Assembly (NCBI RefSeq): GCF_900091595.1
Contig: NZ_FMCW01000010.1
Span: 20,653 to 84,652, forward strand
From: Micromonospora haikouensis
GTDB lineage: Bacteria > Actinomycetota > Actinomycetes > Mycobacteriales > Micromonosporaceae
Direction: 5' to 3'
Length of the DNA stretch: 64,000 nt
Of the stretch, positions 10,477 to 20,350 are shown one piece after another (the stretch's first letter is position 1; each line of letters starts with the position of its first letter). The position numbers and the translations under genes were made by a program. The notes beneath the pieces are model-generated. The model worked only from the letters and a program-made list of their open reading frames with translations. It was not told the origin of the DNA and did not search any database.

Positions 10477-11414
10477 CCGACAACTTGACCGACCACCACC
10501 AGCCGACCCGGGGGGAACCCCGGGTCGCTATCGTCACCTGCGCCGACCTGCCCGACCTGGAGCCCGACGACCGGCTGCTGCTGGCCCCGCTCGCCGGGCG
10601 GGGGATCGCGGCCACCGTCGCCGCCTGGGACGACCCGGCGGTCGACTGGGCCGCGTACGACCTGGTCGTGCTCCGGTCGCCGTGGGACTACGCGCTGCGC
10701 CGCGACGAGTTCGTGGCCTGGGCCGACACCGTCCCCCGGCTGGTCAACCCGGCCGACGTGGTGCGCTGGAACACCGACAAGCGCTACCTCGACGAGCTGT
10801 CGGCCGCCCGCGTGCCCACGGTGCCGACCGGCTGGGTGGCGCCGGGGCAGCCCTGGACGCCGCCCGCCAGCGGCGGCGAACACGTGATCAAGCCGGCGGT
10901 CAGCGCCGGCAGCCAGGACACCGGCCGCTACGACCTCGCCGACCCGGAGCACCGCGAGCTGGCCCTGGCCCACCTGCGCCGCCTGTCGGACGCCGGCCGG
11001 GTCGCCATGGTCCAGCCGTACCTCGCTGCGGTGGACACCGCCGGGGAGACGGCCCTGCTGTTCCTGGCCGGCCCGGACGGGCTCGCCTTCAGCCACGCGA
11101 TCCGCAAGGGCCCGATGCTCACCGGCCCCGATCTCGGCCCCGACGGGCTCTACAAGGCCGAGGAGATCACCCCCCGCACGGCCACCCCCGCGCAGCTCGC
11201 CGTCGCCGAGCGGGTGCTCGCGGCGGTCCCCGGCGGCACGCGGCGGCTGCTCTACGCCCGGGTGGACCTGATCCCGGGCCCGGACGGCGCGCCCGTCCTG
11301 GTCGAGCTGGAGCTGACCGAGCCGTCGCTGTTCCTCGGGTACGCCGACGGGGCCCCCGAGCGCCTCGCCGACGCCGTCGTCACCCACCTCACCCGCCTGC
11401 CCCGTCCCCGCTAG
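10473..11414 (+). CDS. ATP-grasp family ligase-like protein
   Basis: About 313 residues resembling ATP-grasp enzymes of the RimK/DcsG type, which join a carboxylate to an amine or thiol using ATP. Seen are an N-terminal Rossmann-like pre-ATP-grasp region (VAIVTCADLPDLEPDDRLLL), RSPWDYALRRDEF, the WNTDKRYLDELSAARVPTVPTGW segment typical of DcsG-like members, a VIKPAVSAGSQDTGRY lysine region, and C-terminal DLIPGPDGAPVLVELELTEPSLFL, which carries the metal-binding acidic residues. The TTG start at 10473 overlaps the stop of the upstream small gene. The substrate is unknown. Confidence 0.75.
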   Translation: MTDNLTDHHQPTRGEPRVAIVTCADLPDLEPDDRLLLAPLAGRGIAATVAAWDDPAVDWAAYDLVVLRSPWDYALRRDEFVAWADTVPRLVNPADVVRWNTDKRYLDELSAARVPTVPTGWVAPGQPWTPPASGGEHVIKPAVSAGSQDTGRYDLADPEHRELALAHLRRLSDAGRVAMVQPYLAAVDTAGETALLFLAGPDGLAFSHAIRKGPMLTGPDLGPDGLYKAEEITPRTATPAQLAVAERVLAAVPGGTRRLLYARVDLIPGPDGAPVLVELELTEPSLFLGYADGAPERLADAVVTHLTRLPRPR

Positions 11415-11433
11415 GGCGGCCGGGGCGGGGGCG

Positions 11434-12384
11434 TCAGGCGCCGACCGGGACGGGGGCCTCGGCCGGCGGCGTCGCGGTCTCCCACGCCGGCTGGACCGGC
11501 CGGCGCTCCCGGGTCGACCACTGCACGGCGAGGGTGGCCAGCAGGACCAGGCACGAGCCGAGCATGTGCGCGCCGACCAGCACGGCGGGCAGGTGGGTGA
11601 AGTACTGCACGAAGCCGATCACGCCCTGCCCCAGCTCCACGGCGACCAGCACGACGGCGGCCCGTTCCGCCCGGCGCGCGCCGACCGCGCGGAACGCGAA
11701 GACCAGCGCCACCGACAGCCCGACCAGCAGGAACACCCCGTCGGCGTGCGCCTGGGAGATCGCCTCCGGGTCGATGCCGTTGCGGGCCGCGCCGTGGTCG
11801 CCCGCGTGCGGGCCGCTGCCGGTGACCCAGGTGCCGATCACCAGCACCGCGGCGCTGACGACGGTGGTGACCAGCGCCAGCGCCCGCAGCGGCCCCGGCA
11901 CGGTGGGCGCCACGGGGCCGTCCGGCTCGCCGACGCGCCGCCAGAGCGCGTACGCGGCCGCGATCACCACCATCGAGGCGAGGAAGTGCAGCCCCACCAC
12001 CCACGGGTTGAGGTTGGTCAGCACGGTGATCCCGCCGATCACGGCCTGCAAGGGGATGCCGAACAGCACCGCCACCGCGAGCGGCAGCAGCTCCCGCCGC
12101 CGTGCGCCGTGCAGCAGCACCCCCACCACCACGGCGAGGGCGATGAGGCCCACGGCGAAGGTGAGCAGCCGGTTGCCGAACTCGATCACCCCGTGCACGC
12201 CCATCTCCTGGGTCGTCGTGTACGACGCGTCGGTGCACCGGGGCCAGGTGGGGCAGCCGAGGCCGGAGGCGGTCAGCCGGACCGCCCCGCCGGTGACCAC
12301 GATGGCCACGTTCGCGATGATCGAGGCGAGCGCGAGGCGGCGCAGCAGGGTGGCGGAGACCGGGAACCGGACGGATCGCTTCAC
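11434..12384 (-). CDS. ctaA: Haem A synthase
   Basis: Oxidises haem O to haem A in the membrane for cytochrome aa3 oxidase, acting after CtaB. The 316-residue protein has about eight membrane segments. It carries the conserved extracellular pair of cysteines in SGLGCPTWPRC and haem-ligand histidines in HGVIEFGNRL, GLHFLASM, SQAHADGVF and VGAHMLGS. I take GTG 12384 as start because TAGGA lies eight bases upstream; GTG 12402 is the alternative. It is convergent with the ATP-grasp gene and divergent from sufR. Confidence 0.93.
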   Translation of the reverse strand: MKRSVRFPVSATLLRRLALASIIANVAIVVTGGAVRLTASGLGCPTWPRCTDASYTTTQEMGVHGVIEFGNRLLTFAVGLIALAVVVGVLLHGARRRELLPLAVAVLFGIPLQAVIGGITVLTNLNPWVVGLHFLASMVVIAAAYALWRRVGEPDGPVAPTVPGPLRALALVTTVVSAAVLVIGTWVTGSGPHAGDHGAARNGIDPEAISQAHADGVFLLVGLSVALVFAFRAVGARRAERAAVVLVAVELGQGVIGFVQYFTHLPAVLVGAHMLGSCLVLLATLAVQWSTRERRPVQPAWETATPPAEAPVPVGA

Positions 12385-12411
12385 GGAGCGAATCCTACGC
12401 ACCGTAGTGGA

Positions 12412-12423
12412 ACCCGATCGGGT
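12412..12423. promoter_or_regulatory. Palindrome in the ctaA/sufR divergent region
   Basis: ACCCGATCGGGT is a perfect 12-bp palindrome about 28 bases upstream of the ctaA start and 78 upstream of sufR. It could be an operator for either gene. I do not recognise it as a characterised SufR site, and short GC palindromes also arise by chance here. Confidence 0.3.
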
Positions 12424-12487
12424 GACTCCGGCGCTGCGGTGGTTCGGATCACCGGCACCCGGGTTTGCGGCCCCCCGGCGAATTACG

Positions 12488-12500
12488 TAACGTGGGCGTT
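12488..12500 (+). promoter_or_regulatory. Leaderless -10 element for the suf operon
   Basis: TAACGT (12488-12493) fits TAnnnT and is followed by seven bases and GTG 12501. This defines a leaderless start for sufR, which otherwise has no ribosome binding site. Confidence 0.55.
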
Positions 12501-13289
12501 GTGAAAAACGCGGCGGCGCTCTCCGGGCAGCAGCCGGCGGCCGGTCCGGTCGCCGGTGCGTCAGCGTCCGCCCGCCCGGAGTCCGCTCCGCCCGCGCCCG
12601 CGGCCGGTTCCGCCGCGGCCGACCTGTCGACCCGGGACCGGGTCACCCAGCTGCTGCTGGAGCGTGGGGCGACCACCGCCGGGCAGCTCGGCTCGGCGCT
12701 GGGCCTGAGCCCGGCGGCGATCCGCCGGCACCTCGACGCGATGCTCGCCGACGGCGACGTGGTCGCCCGCGAGCAGACCGTCCGGGGCAGCCGGGGGCGG
12801 GGCCGCCCGGCGAAGGTCTTCGTGCTGACCGACGCGGCCCGGGGCCGCTGCGGCACCCACCACTACGACAACATCGCCACCGCCGCGCTGCGCTGGATCT
12901 CCCGCAACGGCGGCTCGGCGGCGGTGGAGGCGTTCGCCGCCGACCAGGTCGCCGCCCTGGAGGACCGCTGCCGCGCGGCCATGGAGGACGCCGGCGACGA
13001 TCCCCTGGCGCGGGCCGAGGCGCTCGCCGGGGCACTGACCGCCGAGGGCTACGCTGCCAACGCGTCCACGATCGCCTCCGGTGGCCAGCTCTGCCAGCAC
13101 CACTGCCCGGTGGCGCACGTGGCCGCCGAGTTCCCCCAGCTGTGCGAGGCCGAGACGGCGGTGATCTCCCGTCTGGTCGGCACCCACGTGCAGCGCCTGG
13201 CCACCATCGCGCACGGCGACGGGGTGTGCACCACGCACATCCCGGCCCAGTCCCGTAACACCGTCACCACTGTGAGGACAGATAGATGA
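12501..13289 (+). CDS. sufR: SufR-type iron-sulfur cluster repressor
   Basis: A DeoR/ArsR-like winged-helix regulator of the downstream suf genes, expected to bind a [4Fe-4S] cluster. From GTG 12501 the protein has 262 residues. A Pro/Ala-rich N-terminal stretch comes first, then an HTH ([20 protein letters not shown], roughly residues 44-110). The C-terminal cysteine set is C198-x3-C202-x12-C215 plus C243, matching the cluster ligands expected of SufR. The start is supported by a leaderless -10 element. Its TGA overlaps the sufB ATG. In mycobacteria and streptomycetes SufR represses its own operon when cluster supply is adequate. Confidence 0.92.
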   Translation: MKNAAALSGQQPAAGPVAGASASARPESAPPAPAAGSAAADLSTRDRVTQLLLERGATTAGQLGSALGLSPAAIRRHLDAMLADGDVVAREQTVRGSRGRGRPAKVFVLTDAARGRCGTHHYDNIATAALRWISRNGGSAAVEAFAADQVAALEDRCRAAMEDAGDDPLARAEALAGALTAEGYAANASTIASGGQLCQHHCPVAHVAAEFPQLCEAETAVISRLVGTHVQRLATIAHGDGVCTTHIPAQSRNTVTTVRTDR

Positions 13290-14716
13290 CCGAGCAGATC
13301 GTCCAGCCCCTGACCCAGGAGGAGCAGCTCGCCGCCCTCGGTCGCTACGAGTACGGCTGGGCCGACCCCGACGTCGCCGGGGCCGCCGCCCAGCGCGGCC
13401 TCAACGAGGCGGTGGTGCGGGACATCTCGGCGAAGAAGAACGAGCCCGCCTGGATGCTCGACCTGCGCCTGAAGGGCCTGCGGCTGTTCGGCCGCAAGCC
13501 GATGCCGGCGTGGGGGGCCGACCTCACCGGGATCGACTTCGACAACATCAAGTACTTCGTCCGCTCCACCGAGAAGCAGGCCACCAGCTGGGAGGACCTG
13601 CCCGAGGACATCAAGAACACCTACGACCGGCTGGGCATCCCCGAGGCGGAGAAGCAGCGGCTGGTCGCCGGCGTCGCGGCGCAGTACGAGTCCGAGGTCG
13701 TCTACCACAAGATCCGCGAGGACCTGGAGGAGCAGGGCGTCCTCTTCCTGGACACCGACACCGCCCTCAAGGAGCACGAGGACGTCTTCAAGGAATACTT
13801 CGGCACGGTGATCCCGGTCGGCGACAACAAGTTCGCCGCGCTGAACACGTCCGTGTGGTCCGGCGGCTCGTTCATCTACGTGCCGAAGGGCGTGCACGTG
13901 GAGATCCCGCTGCAGGCGTACTTCCGGATCAACACCGAGAACATGGGCCAGTTCGAGCGGACCCTGATCATCGTCGACGAGGGCGCGTACGTGCACTACG
14001 TCGAGGGCTGCACCGCGCCGCTCTACTCGTCCGACTCGCTGCACAGCGCGGTCGTGGAGATCATCGTCAAGAAGAACGCCCGGTGCCGCTACACGACCAT
14101 CCAGAACTGGTCGAACAACGTCTACAACCTCGTCACCAAGCGCGCCGTGTGCCACGAGGGCGCGACGATGGAGTGGGTCGACGGCAACATCGGCTCCAAG
14201 GTCACCATGAAGTACCCGGCGGTCTACATGACCGGCGAGCACGCCAAGGGCGAGGTGCTCTCGGTGGCCATGGCCGGTGAGGGCCAGCACCAGGACGCGG
14301 GTGCCAAGATGGTGCACGCCGCGCCGCACACCAGCAGCACCATCGTGTCGAAGTCGATCGCCCGGGGCGGCGGCCGCACGTCCTACCGGGGCCTGGTGCA
14401 GGTGCTGGAGGGCTCGCACAGCAGCCGCAGCACGGTCAAGTGCGACGCGCTGCTGGTCGACACCATCTCCCGCTCCGACACCTACCCGTACGTCGACATC
14501 CGCGAGGACGACGTGTCGATGGGGCACGAGGCGACCGTCTCCAAGATCAGCGACGACCAGCTCTTCTACCTGATGAGCCGGGGCCTGAGCGAGGACGAGG
14601 CGATGGCGATGATCGTCCGCGGCTTCATCGAGCCGATCGCCAAGGAACTCCCGATGGAGTATGCCCTGGAGCTCAACCGCCTGATCGAGCTCCAGATGGA
14701 GGGCGCGGTCGGCTGA
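13286..14716 (+). CDS. sufB: Fe-S cluster assembly scaffold SufB
   Basis: Core scaffold of the SufBCD complex on which clusters are built. At 476 residues it is full length, with no intein such as interrupts the mycobacterial gene. The beta-helix core shows [43 protein letters not shown] with a conserved cysteine, and the C-terminal [20 protein letters not shown] helix shared with SufD. It starts at ATG 13286 overlapping the sufR stop. Confidence 0.97.
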   Translation: MTEQIVQPLTQEEQLAALGRYEYGWADPDVAGAAAQRGLNEAVVRDISAKKNEPAWMLDLRLKGLRLFGRKPMPAWGADLTGIDFDNIKYFVRSTEKQATSWEDLPEDIKNTYDRLGIPEAEKQRLVAGVAAQYESEVVYHKIREDLEEQGVLFLDTDTALKEHEDVFKEYFGTVIPVGDNKFAALNTSVWSGGSFIYVPKGVHVEIPLQAYFRINTENMGQFERTLIIVDEGAYVHYVEGCTAPLYSSDSLHSAVVEIIVKKNARCRYTTIQNWSNNVYNLVTKRAVCHEGATMEWVDGNIGSKVTMKYPAVYMTGEHAKGEVLSVAMAGEGQHQDAGAKMVHAAPHTSSTIVSKSIARGGGRTSYRGLVQVLEGSHSSRSTVKCDALLVDTISRSDTYPYVDIREDDVSMGHEATVSKISDDQLFYLMSRGLSEDEAMAMIVRGFIEPIAKELPMEYALELNRLIELQMEGAVG

Positions 14717-14765
14717 CGCCGCCGCCCAGCCAGACACCGTCGCCTTAGAACAGACCAAGGAAGAG

Positions 14766-15911
14766 ATGACTACCCAGGCTTCCGCGCCGCCCAGCACCAA
14801 GTCGCAGGCGCTCCGCTCGTACGACGTCGCCGACTTCCCGGCCCTGACGGGCCTGGAGGAGGAGTGGCGCTTCACCCCGCTCAAGCGCCTGCGCGGCCTG
14901 GTCGGCGGCGACGCGCAGGCCGCCACCGGCGCCGTCCGGCACGAGCACGGCGACCTGCCGGCCGGCGTCACCGTGTCCCGGGCCGGCTCCGACGACCCCC
15001 GGGTGGGCAGCGTGCTCACCCCGGTCGACCGGGTCAGCGCCCTGGCGTACGGCGGGGCCGGTCAGGCGCTGCTGGTCGAGGTGGCCCGCGAGGCGGTCGT
15101 CGCCGAGCCGGTGTGCCTGCGGGTGGTCGGCGACTCCGCCGAGGGGCTCGCGTTCGGCCACACCTTCGTCGAGGTGGGCCGGTTCGCCGAGGTGACCCTG
15201 GTGCTGGAGCACGCCGGCTCGGCCACCCTGGCCGACAACGTCGAGGTGTCGGTGGCCGACGGCGCGAAGCTGACCCTGGTCACGGTGGCCGACTGGGCCG
15301 CCGACGCCGTGCAGGCGCAGCACCTGAAGGTCCGGCTGGGCCGGGACGCCAGGGTCGTGCACGTCCAGGTCACCCTCGGCGGCGACCTGGTCCGGCAGTA
15401 CACCTCGGTGGAGTACACGGGCCGGGGCGGCGAGGCCGAGCTGTACGGGCTCTACTTCGCCGACGGCGGCCAGCACCTGGAGCACCGCCAGCTCGTCGAC
15501 CACAACGTGCCCGACTGCCGCAGCTACGTCGGCTACCGGGGCGCGTTGCAGGGCGCCGACGCGCACACCGTCTGGGTGGGCGACGTGCTGATCCGCGCCG
15601 AGGCGACCGGCACCGAGACGTACGAGATCAACCGGAACCTGCTGCTCAGCGACGGCGCGCGGGCCGACTCGGTGCCCAACCTGGAGATCGAGACCGGCGA
15701 GATCGCCGGCGCCGGGCACGCGAGCGCGACCGGCCGCTTCGACGACGAGCAGCTGTTCTACCTGATGGCGCGCGGCATCCCGGAGACCGAGGCCCGCCGC
15801 CTCGTGGTCCGCGGCTTCTTCGCCGAGCTGATCAACAAGATCCCGGTCGAGGAGCTGCGCGACCGGCTCGGCGACGCCATCGAGGCCCGGCTGGCCAAGG
15901 GCGGCGTCTGA
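14766..15911 (+). CDS. sufD: Fe-S cluster assembly protein SufD
   Basis: Partner of SufB in the SufBC2D scaffold. The protein has 381 residues. Its C-terminal SATGRFDDEQLFYLMARGIPETEARRLVVRGFFAELI mirrors SufB, and the middle is a beta-helix (HRQLVDHNVPDCRSYVGYRG). AAGGAAGAG sits directly before the ATG. The stop overlaps the next start as TGATG. Confidence 0.95.
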   Translation: MTTQASAPPSTKSQALRSYDVADFPALTGLEEEWRFTPLKRLRGLVGGDAQAATGAVRHEHGDLPAGVTVSRAGSDDPRVGSVLTPVDRVSALAYGGAGQALLVEVAREAVVAEPVCLRVVGDSAEGLAFGHTFVEVGRFAEVTLVLEHAGSATLADNVEVSVADGAKLTLVTVADWAADAVQAQHLKVRLGRDARVVHVQVTLGGDLVRQYTSVEYTGRGGEAELYGLYFADGGQHLEHRQLVDHNVPDCRSYVGYRGALQGADAHTVWVGDVLIRAEATGTETYEINRNLLLSDGARADSVPNLEIETGEIAGAGHASATGRFDDEQLFYLMARGIPETEARRLVVRGFFAELINKIPVEELRDRLGDAIEARLAKGGV

Positions 15912-16254
15912 TGATCAGGATCTGCGCGGCCGACGACGTGCCGAAGGGCACCGTGGTCAGCGCCGACGTCGACGGCACCCCGATCGCGCTGGTGCACGGC
16001 GAGGACGGGGAGTTCTACGCCGCGTACGACGAGTGCTCGCACGCGGCCGTGGCCCTGTCGGAGGGCGAGGTCGAGGGCTGCACGCTGGAGTGCTGGCTGC
16101 ACGGCTCCCGCTTCGACCTGCGCACCGGCGAGCCCACCGGGCTGCCCGCCACCGAACCCGTTCCGGTCTATGCCGTCGAGGTCCGCGACGGCGACATCTA
16201 CCTTCCCGTGGGCGCCGACGGCCGCCCGACGCCGAGCAATGGAGTGACCCGATA

Positions 16255-16255
<1 letters not shown>
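15911..16255 (+). CDS. Rieske [2Fe-2S] ferredoxin in the suf operon
   Basis: A 114-residue Rieske-type ferredoxin of the non-haem oxygenase class. The cluster ligands are visible as C42-S-H44 and C61-W-L-H64. It lies between sufD and sufC with overlapping start and stop codons on both sides, so it is an integral member of the operon, as in other actinobacterial suf clusters. It may supply electrons or act as a cluster-containing accessory during assembly; that role is inferred. Confidence 0.92.
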
Positions 16256-17028
<773 letters not shown>

Positions 17029-17034
17029 CCGACG

Positions 17035-18339
17035 ATGTCCTCTCTGACCATCCCGGCCGGCATGCCGCAGTTCGACGACGTGCCGCGCTTCGACGTGGCG
17101 GCGGTGCGCGCGGACTTCCCGATCCTCGACCGGGAGGTCAACGGGCACCCGCTGGTCTACCTCGACAGCGCGAACACCTCGCACAAGCCGCGGCAGGTGC
17201 TCGACGTCCTCGCCGAGCACTACGCGCGGCACAACGCCAACGTGTCGCGCTCGGTGCACACCCTGGGCACCGAGGCGACGGAGGCGTACGAGGGGGCCCG
17301 GGCCAAGATCGCCCGGTTCGTCAACGCGCCCAGCGTGGACGAGGTGGTGTTCACCAAGAACTCGACCGAGGCGATCAACCTCGTGGCGTACGCGTTCTCC
17401 AACGCGTCGCTGCGCGCGGACGCCGACCCCCGGTTCCGGCTGGGCCCCGGCGACGAGATCGTGATCTCCGAGATGGAGCACCACTCCAACATCGTCCCGT
17501 GGCAGCTCCTCGCGGAGCGCACCGGCGCGACCCTGCGCTGGTTCCCGGTCACCGACGCCGGGCGGCTCGACGAGTCCGGGCTGGACGACCTGGTCACCGA
17601 GCGGACGAAGATCGTCTCGCTGGTGCACATGTCCAACATCCTCGGCACCGTCAACGCCACCGCCCGGATCACCGCCCGGGTCCGCGAGGTGGGCGCGCTG
17701 CTGCTGCTGGACTGCTCGCAGTCCGTGCCGCACCTGCCCATCGACGTGGTCGACCTCGACGCCGACTTCGTCGTCTTCACCGGGCACAAGATGTGCGGCC
17801 CGACCGGCATCGGGGTGCTGTGGGGCCGCGGCGAGCTGCTCGCGGCGATGCCCCCGGTCATGGGCGGCGGCTCGATGATCGAGACGGTCACCATGGCCCG
17901 GTCGACGTTCGCCGCGCCGCCGGCCCGGTTCGAGGCGGGCACCCCGCCGATCGCCGAGGCGGTGGCGCTCGGCGCGGCGGTGGACTACCTCACCGGCCTG
18001 GACATGCGGGCGATCCAGTGGCACGAGAAGGAGCTGACGGCGTACGCGCTGGACGCCCTCGCCACCGTGCCCGGCCTGCGGATCTTCGGGCCGACCGTGC
18101 CGGTGGGCCGGGGCGGGACGATCTCGTTCGCGCTCGGCGACATCCACCCGCACGACGTCGGGCAGGTCCTCGACTCGCTCGGCGTGCAGGTGCGGGTCGG
18201 GCACCACTGCGCGAAGCCGGTGTGCAGCCGGTTCGGCGTGCCGGCCATGACGCGGGCCTCGTTCTACCTCTACACCACCACCGGCGAGATCGACGCCCTG
18301 GTGGGCGGCCTGGAGCAGGTGCGGAAGGTGTTCGACTGA
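17035..18339 (+). CDS. sufS: Cysteine desulfurase SufS
   Basis: PLP enzyme that takes sulfur from cysteine and passes it to SufU. The protein has 434 residues. The PLP lysine is K252 in FTGHKMCGP, and the catalytic persulfide cysteine is C392 in VRVGHHCAKPVC. It starts six bases after sufC. Its stop overlaps the sufU start as TGATG. Confidence 0.96.
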   Translation: MSSLTIPAGMPQFDDVPRFDVAAVRADFPILDREVNGHPLVYLDSANTSHKPRQVLDVLAEHYARHNANVSRSVHTLGTEATEAYEGARAKIARFVNAPSVDEVVFTKNSTEAINLVAYAFSNASLRADADPRFRLGPGDEIVISEMEHHSNIVPWQLLAERTGATLRWFPVTDAGRLDESGLDDLVTERTKIVSLVHMSNILGTVNATARITARVREVGALLLLDCSQSVPHLPIDVVDLDADFVVFTGHKMCGPTGIGVLWGRGELLAAMPPVMGGGSMIETVTMARSTFAAPPARFEAGTPPIAEAVALGAAVDYLTGLDMRAIQWHEKELTAYALDALATVPGLRIFGPTVPVGRGGTISFALGDIHPHDVGQVLDSLGVQVRVGHHCAKPVCSRFGVPAMTRASFYLYTTTGEIDALVGGLEQVRKVFD

Positions 18340-18812
18340 TGCAGCTCGACCAGCTCTACCAGGAGATCATCCTGGACCACTACAAGCGCCCCCACGGCCG
18401 TGGCCTGCGCGACGCCGACGACCCGACGGACCGGGTCGCCGAGGCGCACCACGTCAACCCGACCTGCGGCGACGAGGTGACCGTCCGGGTCGCCACCGAC
18501 GGCGTCGTGCTGCACGACGTCTCGTACGACGGCATGGGCTGCTCGATCAGCCAGGCGTCGGCGAGCGTGCTGCACGAGCTGCTGCGCGGCCGGGAGGCGG
18601 GGGAGGCGTTCGCCGTGCACGAGGCGTTCGTCGAGTTGATGTCCGGCCGTGGCCAGGTCACGCCGGACGAGGACGTGCTCGGTGACGGGGTGGCGTTCGC
18701 GGGTGTCGCGCGCTACCCCGCCCGGGTCAAGTGCGCGCTGCTGCCGTGGATGGCGTTCAAGGACGCGGCGGCGCGCGCCGGGGTGGGCGCGAGCCCGGAG
18801 GTGAAGGCATGA
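18339..18812 (+). CDS. sufU: Sulfur-transfer protein SufU
   Basis: Zinc-containing IscU-like sulfur acceptor for SufS. The protein has 157 residues and starts MQLDQLYQEIILDHYKRP. The three family cysteines are visible in NPTCGDEV, GMGCSISQASASVL and RVKCALLPW. The real start is the ATG at 18339, directly overlapping the sufS stop. The stop overlaps the next gene as ATGA. Confidence 0.95.
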   Translation: MQLDQLYQEIILDHYKRPHGRGLRDADDPTDRVAEAHHVNPTCGDEVTVRVATDGVVLHDVSYDGMGCSISQASASVLHELLRGREAGEAFAVHEAFVELMSGRGQVTPDEDVLGDGVAFAGVARYPARVKCALLPWMAFKDAAARAGVGASPEVKA

Positions 18813-19288
18813 GTTCTGACCAGACCGCCGGCGCGCCGCAGGACGGCGCCGTGGCGACCGACGCCGCGACCCCGGCCACCGAGGGCACGGCCCCGTCGGC
18901 CGCCGGCAGCGGTGGTGACGCTGGTGCGGCCGGCGTCGCCGACGCCGGCAGCGGCGCGGGCGGGAAGGCCGCCGTCGCCGACGTCGAGGAGGCGATGAAG
19001 GACGTCGTCGACCCCGAGCTGGGCATCAACGTGGTCGACCTCGGCCTGGTATACGGCGTGCACGTCGACGACGAGAACGTCGCCACCCTCGACATGACGC
19101 TGACCTCGGCGGCCTGCCCGCTGACCGACGTGATCGAGGACCAGGCCCGGCAGGCGCTGACCACCGGCCCCGGCGGGGGACTGGTGAACGACATCCGGAT
19201 CAACTGGGTCTGGCTGCCGCCGTGGGGCCCTGACAAGATCACCGACGAGGGGCGCGACCAGCTCCGCTCCCTCGGCTTCAACGTCTGA
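18809..19288 (+). CDS. SufT-like metal-sulfur cluster assembly factor (DUF59/MIP18)
   Basis: A DUF59/MIP18 family protein, last in the suf operon, thought to help deliver clusters to target proteins. The domain runs from about residue 57 to the end: VEEAMKDVVDPELGINVVDLGLVYGV, the conserved cysteine in TLTSAACPLTDVIEDQ, and INWVWLPPWGPDKI. Unusually, the first ~55 residues are an Ala/Gly/Thr-rich low-complexity extension not needed for the fold. The start overlaps the sufU stop. Confidence 0.9.
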   Translation: MSSDQTAGAPQDGAVATDAATPATEGTAPSAAGSGGDAGAAGVADAGSGAGGKAAVADVEEAMKDVVDPELGINVVDLGLVYGVHVDDENVATLDMTLTSAACPLTDVIEDQARQALTTGPGGGLVNDIRINWVWLPPWGPDKITDEGRDQLRSLGFNV

Positions 19289-19609
19289 TCCCCGTCGAGG
19301 TCCGACGCTCGCCTGCGTCGTTGCTTCCCGTCGAGCGCGGCACCCGCCCGGGTGCCGCGCTCGACCCGTTCCGGACCGGGGACTCCCGATCGGGGGTCGA
19401 GCGGCCGCCGACTGCGCCCGAGGGCCACTCGACCCATGATCGGGCACGGTCTCGGCCCGCGATAAACCGCTGGTCAGGCGGGTGGGCGCGACGCACCATG
19501 GGCGGATGATCGAGACGTACCGGATGATGCCTGCCCCTGTCCCCACGGCCGTGGCCGGCGGTCGACAGCGGGCGGTGCCGCCGGTCGCCCCGGTCCTGCG
19601 CCGACCGTC
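19289..19609 (+). other. Intergenic region after the suf operon with terminator hairpin
   Basis: This 321-base gap contains a very strong hairpin at 19330-19365: 17-bp perfect arms GTCGAGCGCGGCACCCG / CGGGTGCCGCGCTCGAC around two bases, 42 bases after the last suf gene, most likely the operon terminator. Beyond it I see no convincing gene; the remainder presumably carries the promoter of the LysE-type gene. Confidence 0.65.
19330..19365 (+). terminator. suf operon terminator hairpin
   Basis: Perfect 17-bp stem with a two-base centre. No U-tract follows, as is common in high-GC actinobacteria. Confidence 0.7.
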
Positions 19610-20233
19610 GTGACCGGGGCGTTCCTGGCCGGTCTCGCGGCCGGCTACGGCGTCGCCGTGCCCGTGGGCGCGATCGCCGTGCTGATCATGGGACTGAGCG
19701 CGCGGACCTCGTTCCGGGTCGGTGCCGCCGCCGCCCTCGGGGTGGCCACCGCCGACGGCGTCTACGCGGCCGTGGCCACCCTCGGCGGGGCGGCGGTCGC
19801 CGGCCTCGTCGCCCCGGTCGCCGGGCCGCTGCGGCTGGTGGCGGCGGCCGTGCTGCTCGCCATCGCGGTGCGGGGCGCATGGCAGGCGCTGCATCCCCGC
19901 CCGGTGGGTGCGGCGGGTCGGCGGCGCGGCCTGGAGAGCCCGGGCCGCGCCTTCGCCGGGTTGCTGGCGCTGACGATGCTCAACCCGGCGACCGTGGTCT
20001 ACTTCGCCGCGCTCGTGCTCGCCCGCAACGACGGCCACGGGGTCGGCCCGGCCGCGGCGGTCGCCTTCGTGGCCGGCGCCTTCCTCGCCTCGGCGAGCTG
20101 GCAGCTGCTGGTCGCCGGCGGTGGCAGCGTGGTCGGCCGGGCCCTCACGGGCCCGCGCGGTCGCCGGGTGACCGGCCTGGTGTCCAGCGCGATCATCGCC
20201 GCGCTGGCCGTCGCCGTCCTGGCGACCACCTGA
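19610..20233 (+). CDS. LysE/RhtB-family exporter
   Basis: A 207-residue inner-membrane protein with about six hydrophobic segments. The N-terminal GYGVAVPVGAIAVLIMGLSAR and the central TMLNPATVVYFAALV resemble the LysE/RhtB amino-acid exporter signatures (PVGP and NP motifs). The substrate cannot be told. It starts with GTG and stands alone. Confidence 0.8.
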   Translation: MTGAFLAGLAAGYGVAVPVGAIAVLIMGLSARTSFRVGAAAALGVATADGVYAAVATLGGAAVAGLVAPVAGPLRLVAAAVLLAIAVRGAWQALHPRPVGAAGRRRGLESPGRAFAGLLALTMLNPATVVYFAALVLARNDGHGVGPAAAVAFVAGAFLASASWQLLVAGGGSVVGRALTGPRGRRVTGLVSSAIIAALAVAVLATT

Positions 20234-20350
20234 CCACCTGACTGCTGCTCCGGACCTTGGACAAGTTGACGTTCGAGCGGAACGGTGATTGTCCAAGGGC
20301 CGGGGCGGGTGGGGCGGACGGTCGGCTGCCGGTGCCGTAGGTTCGGGGCC

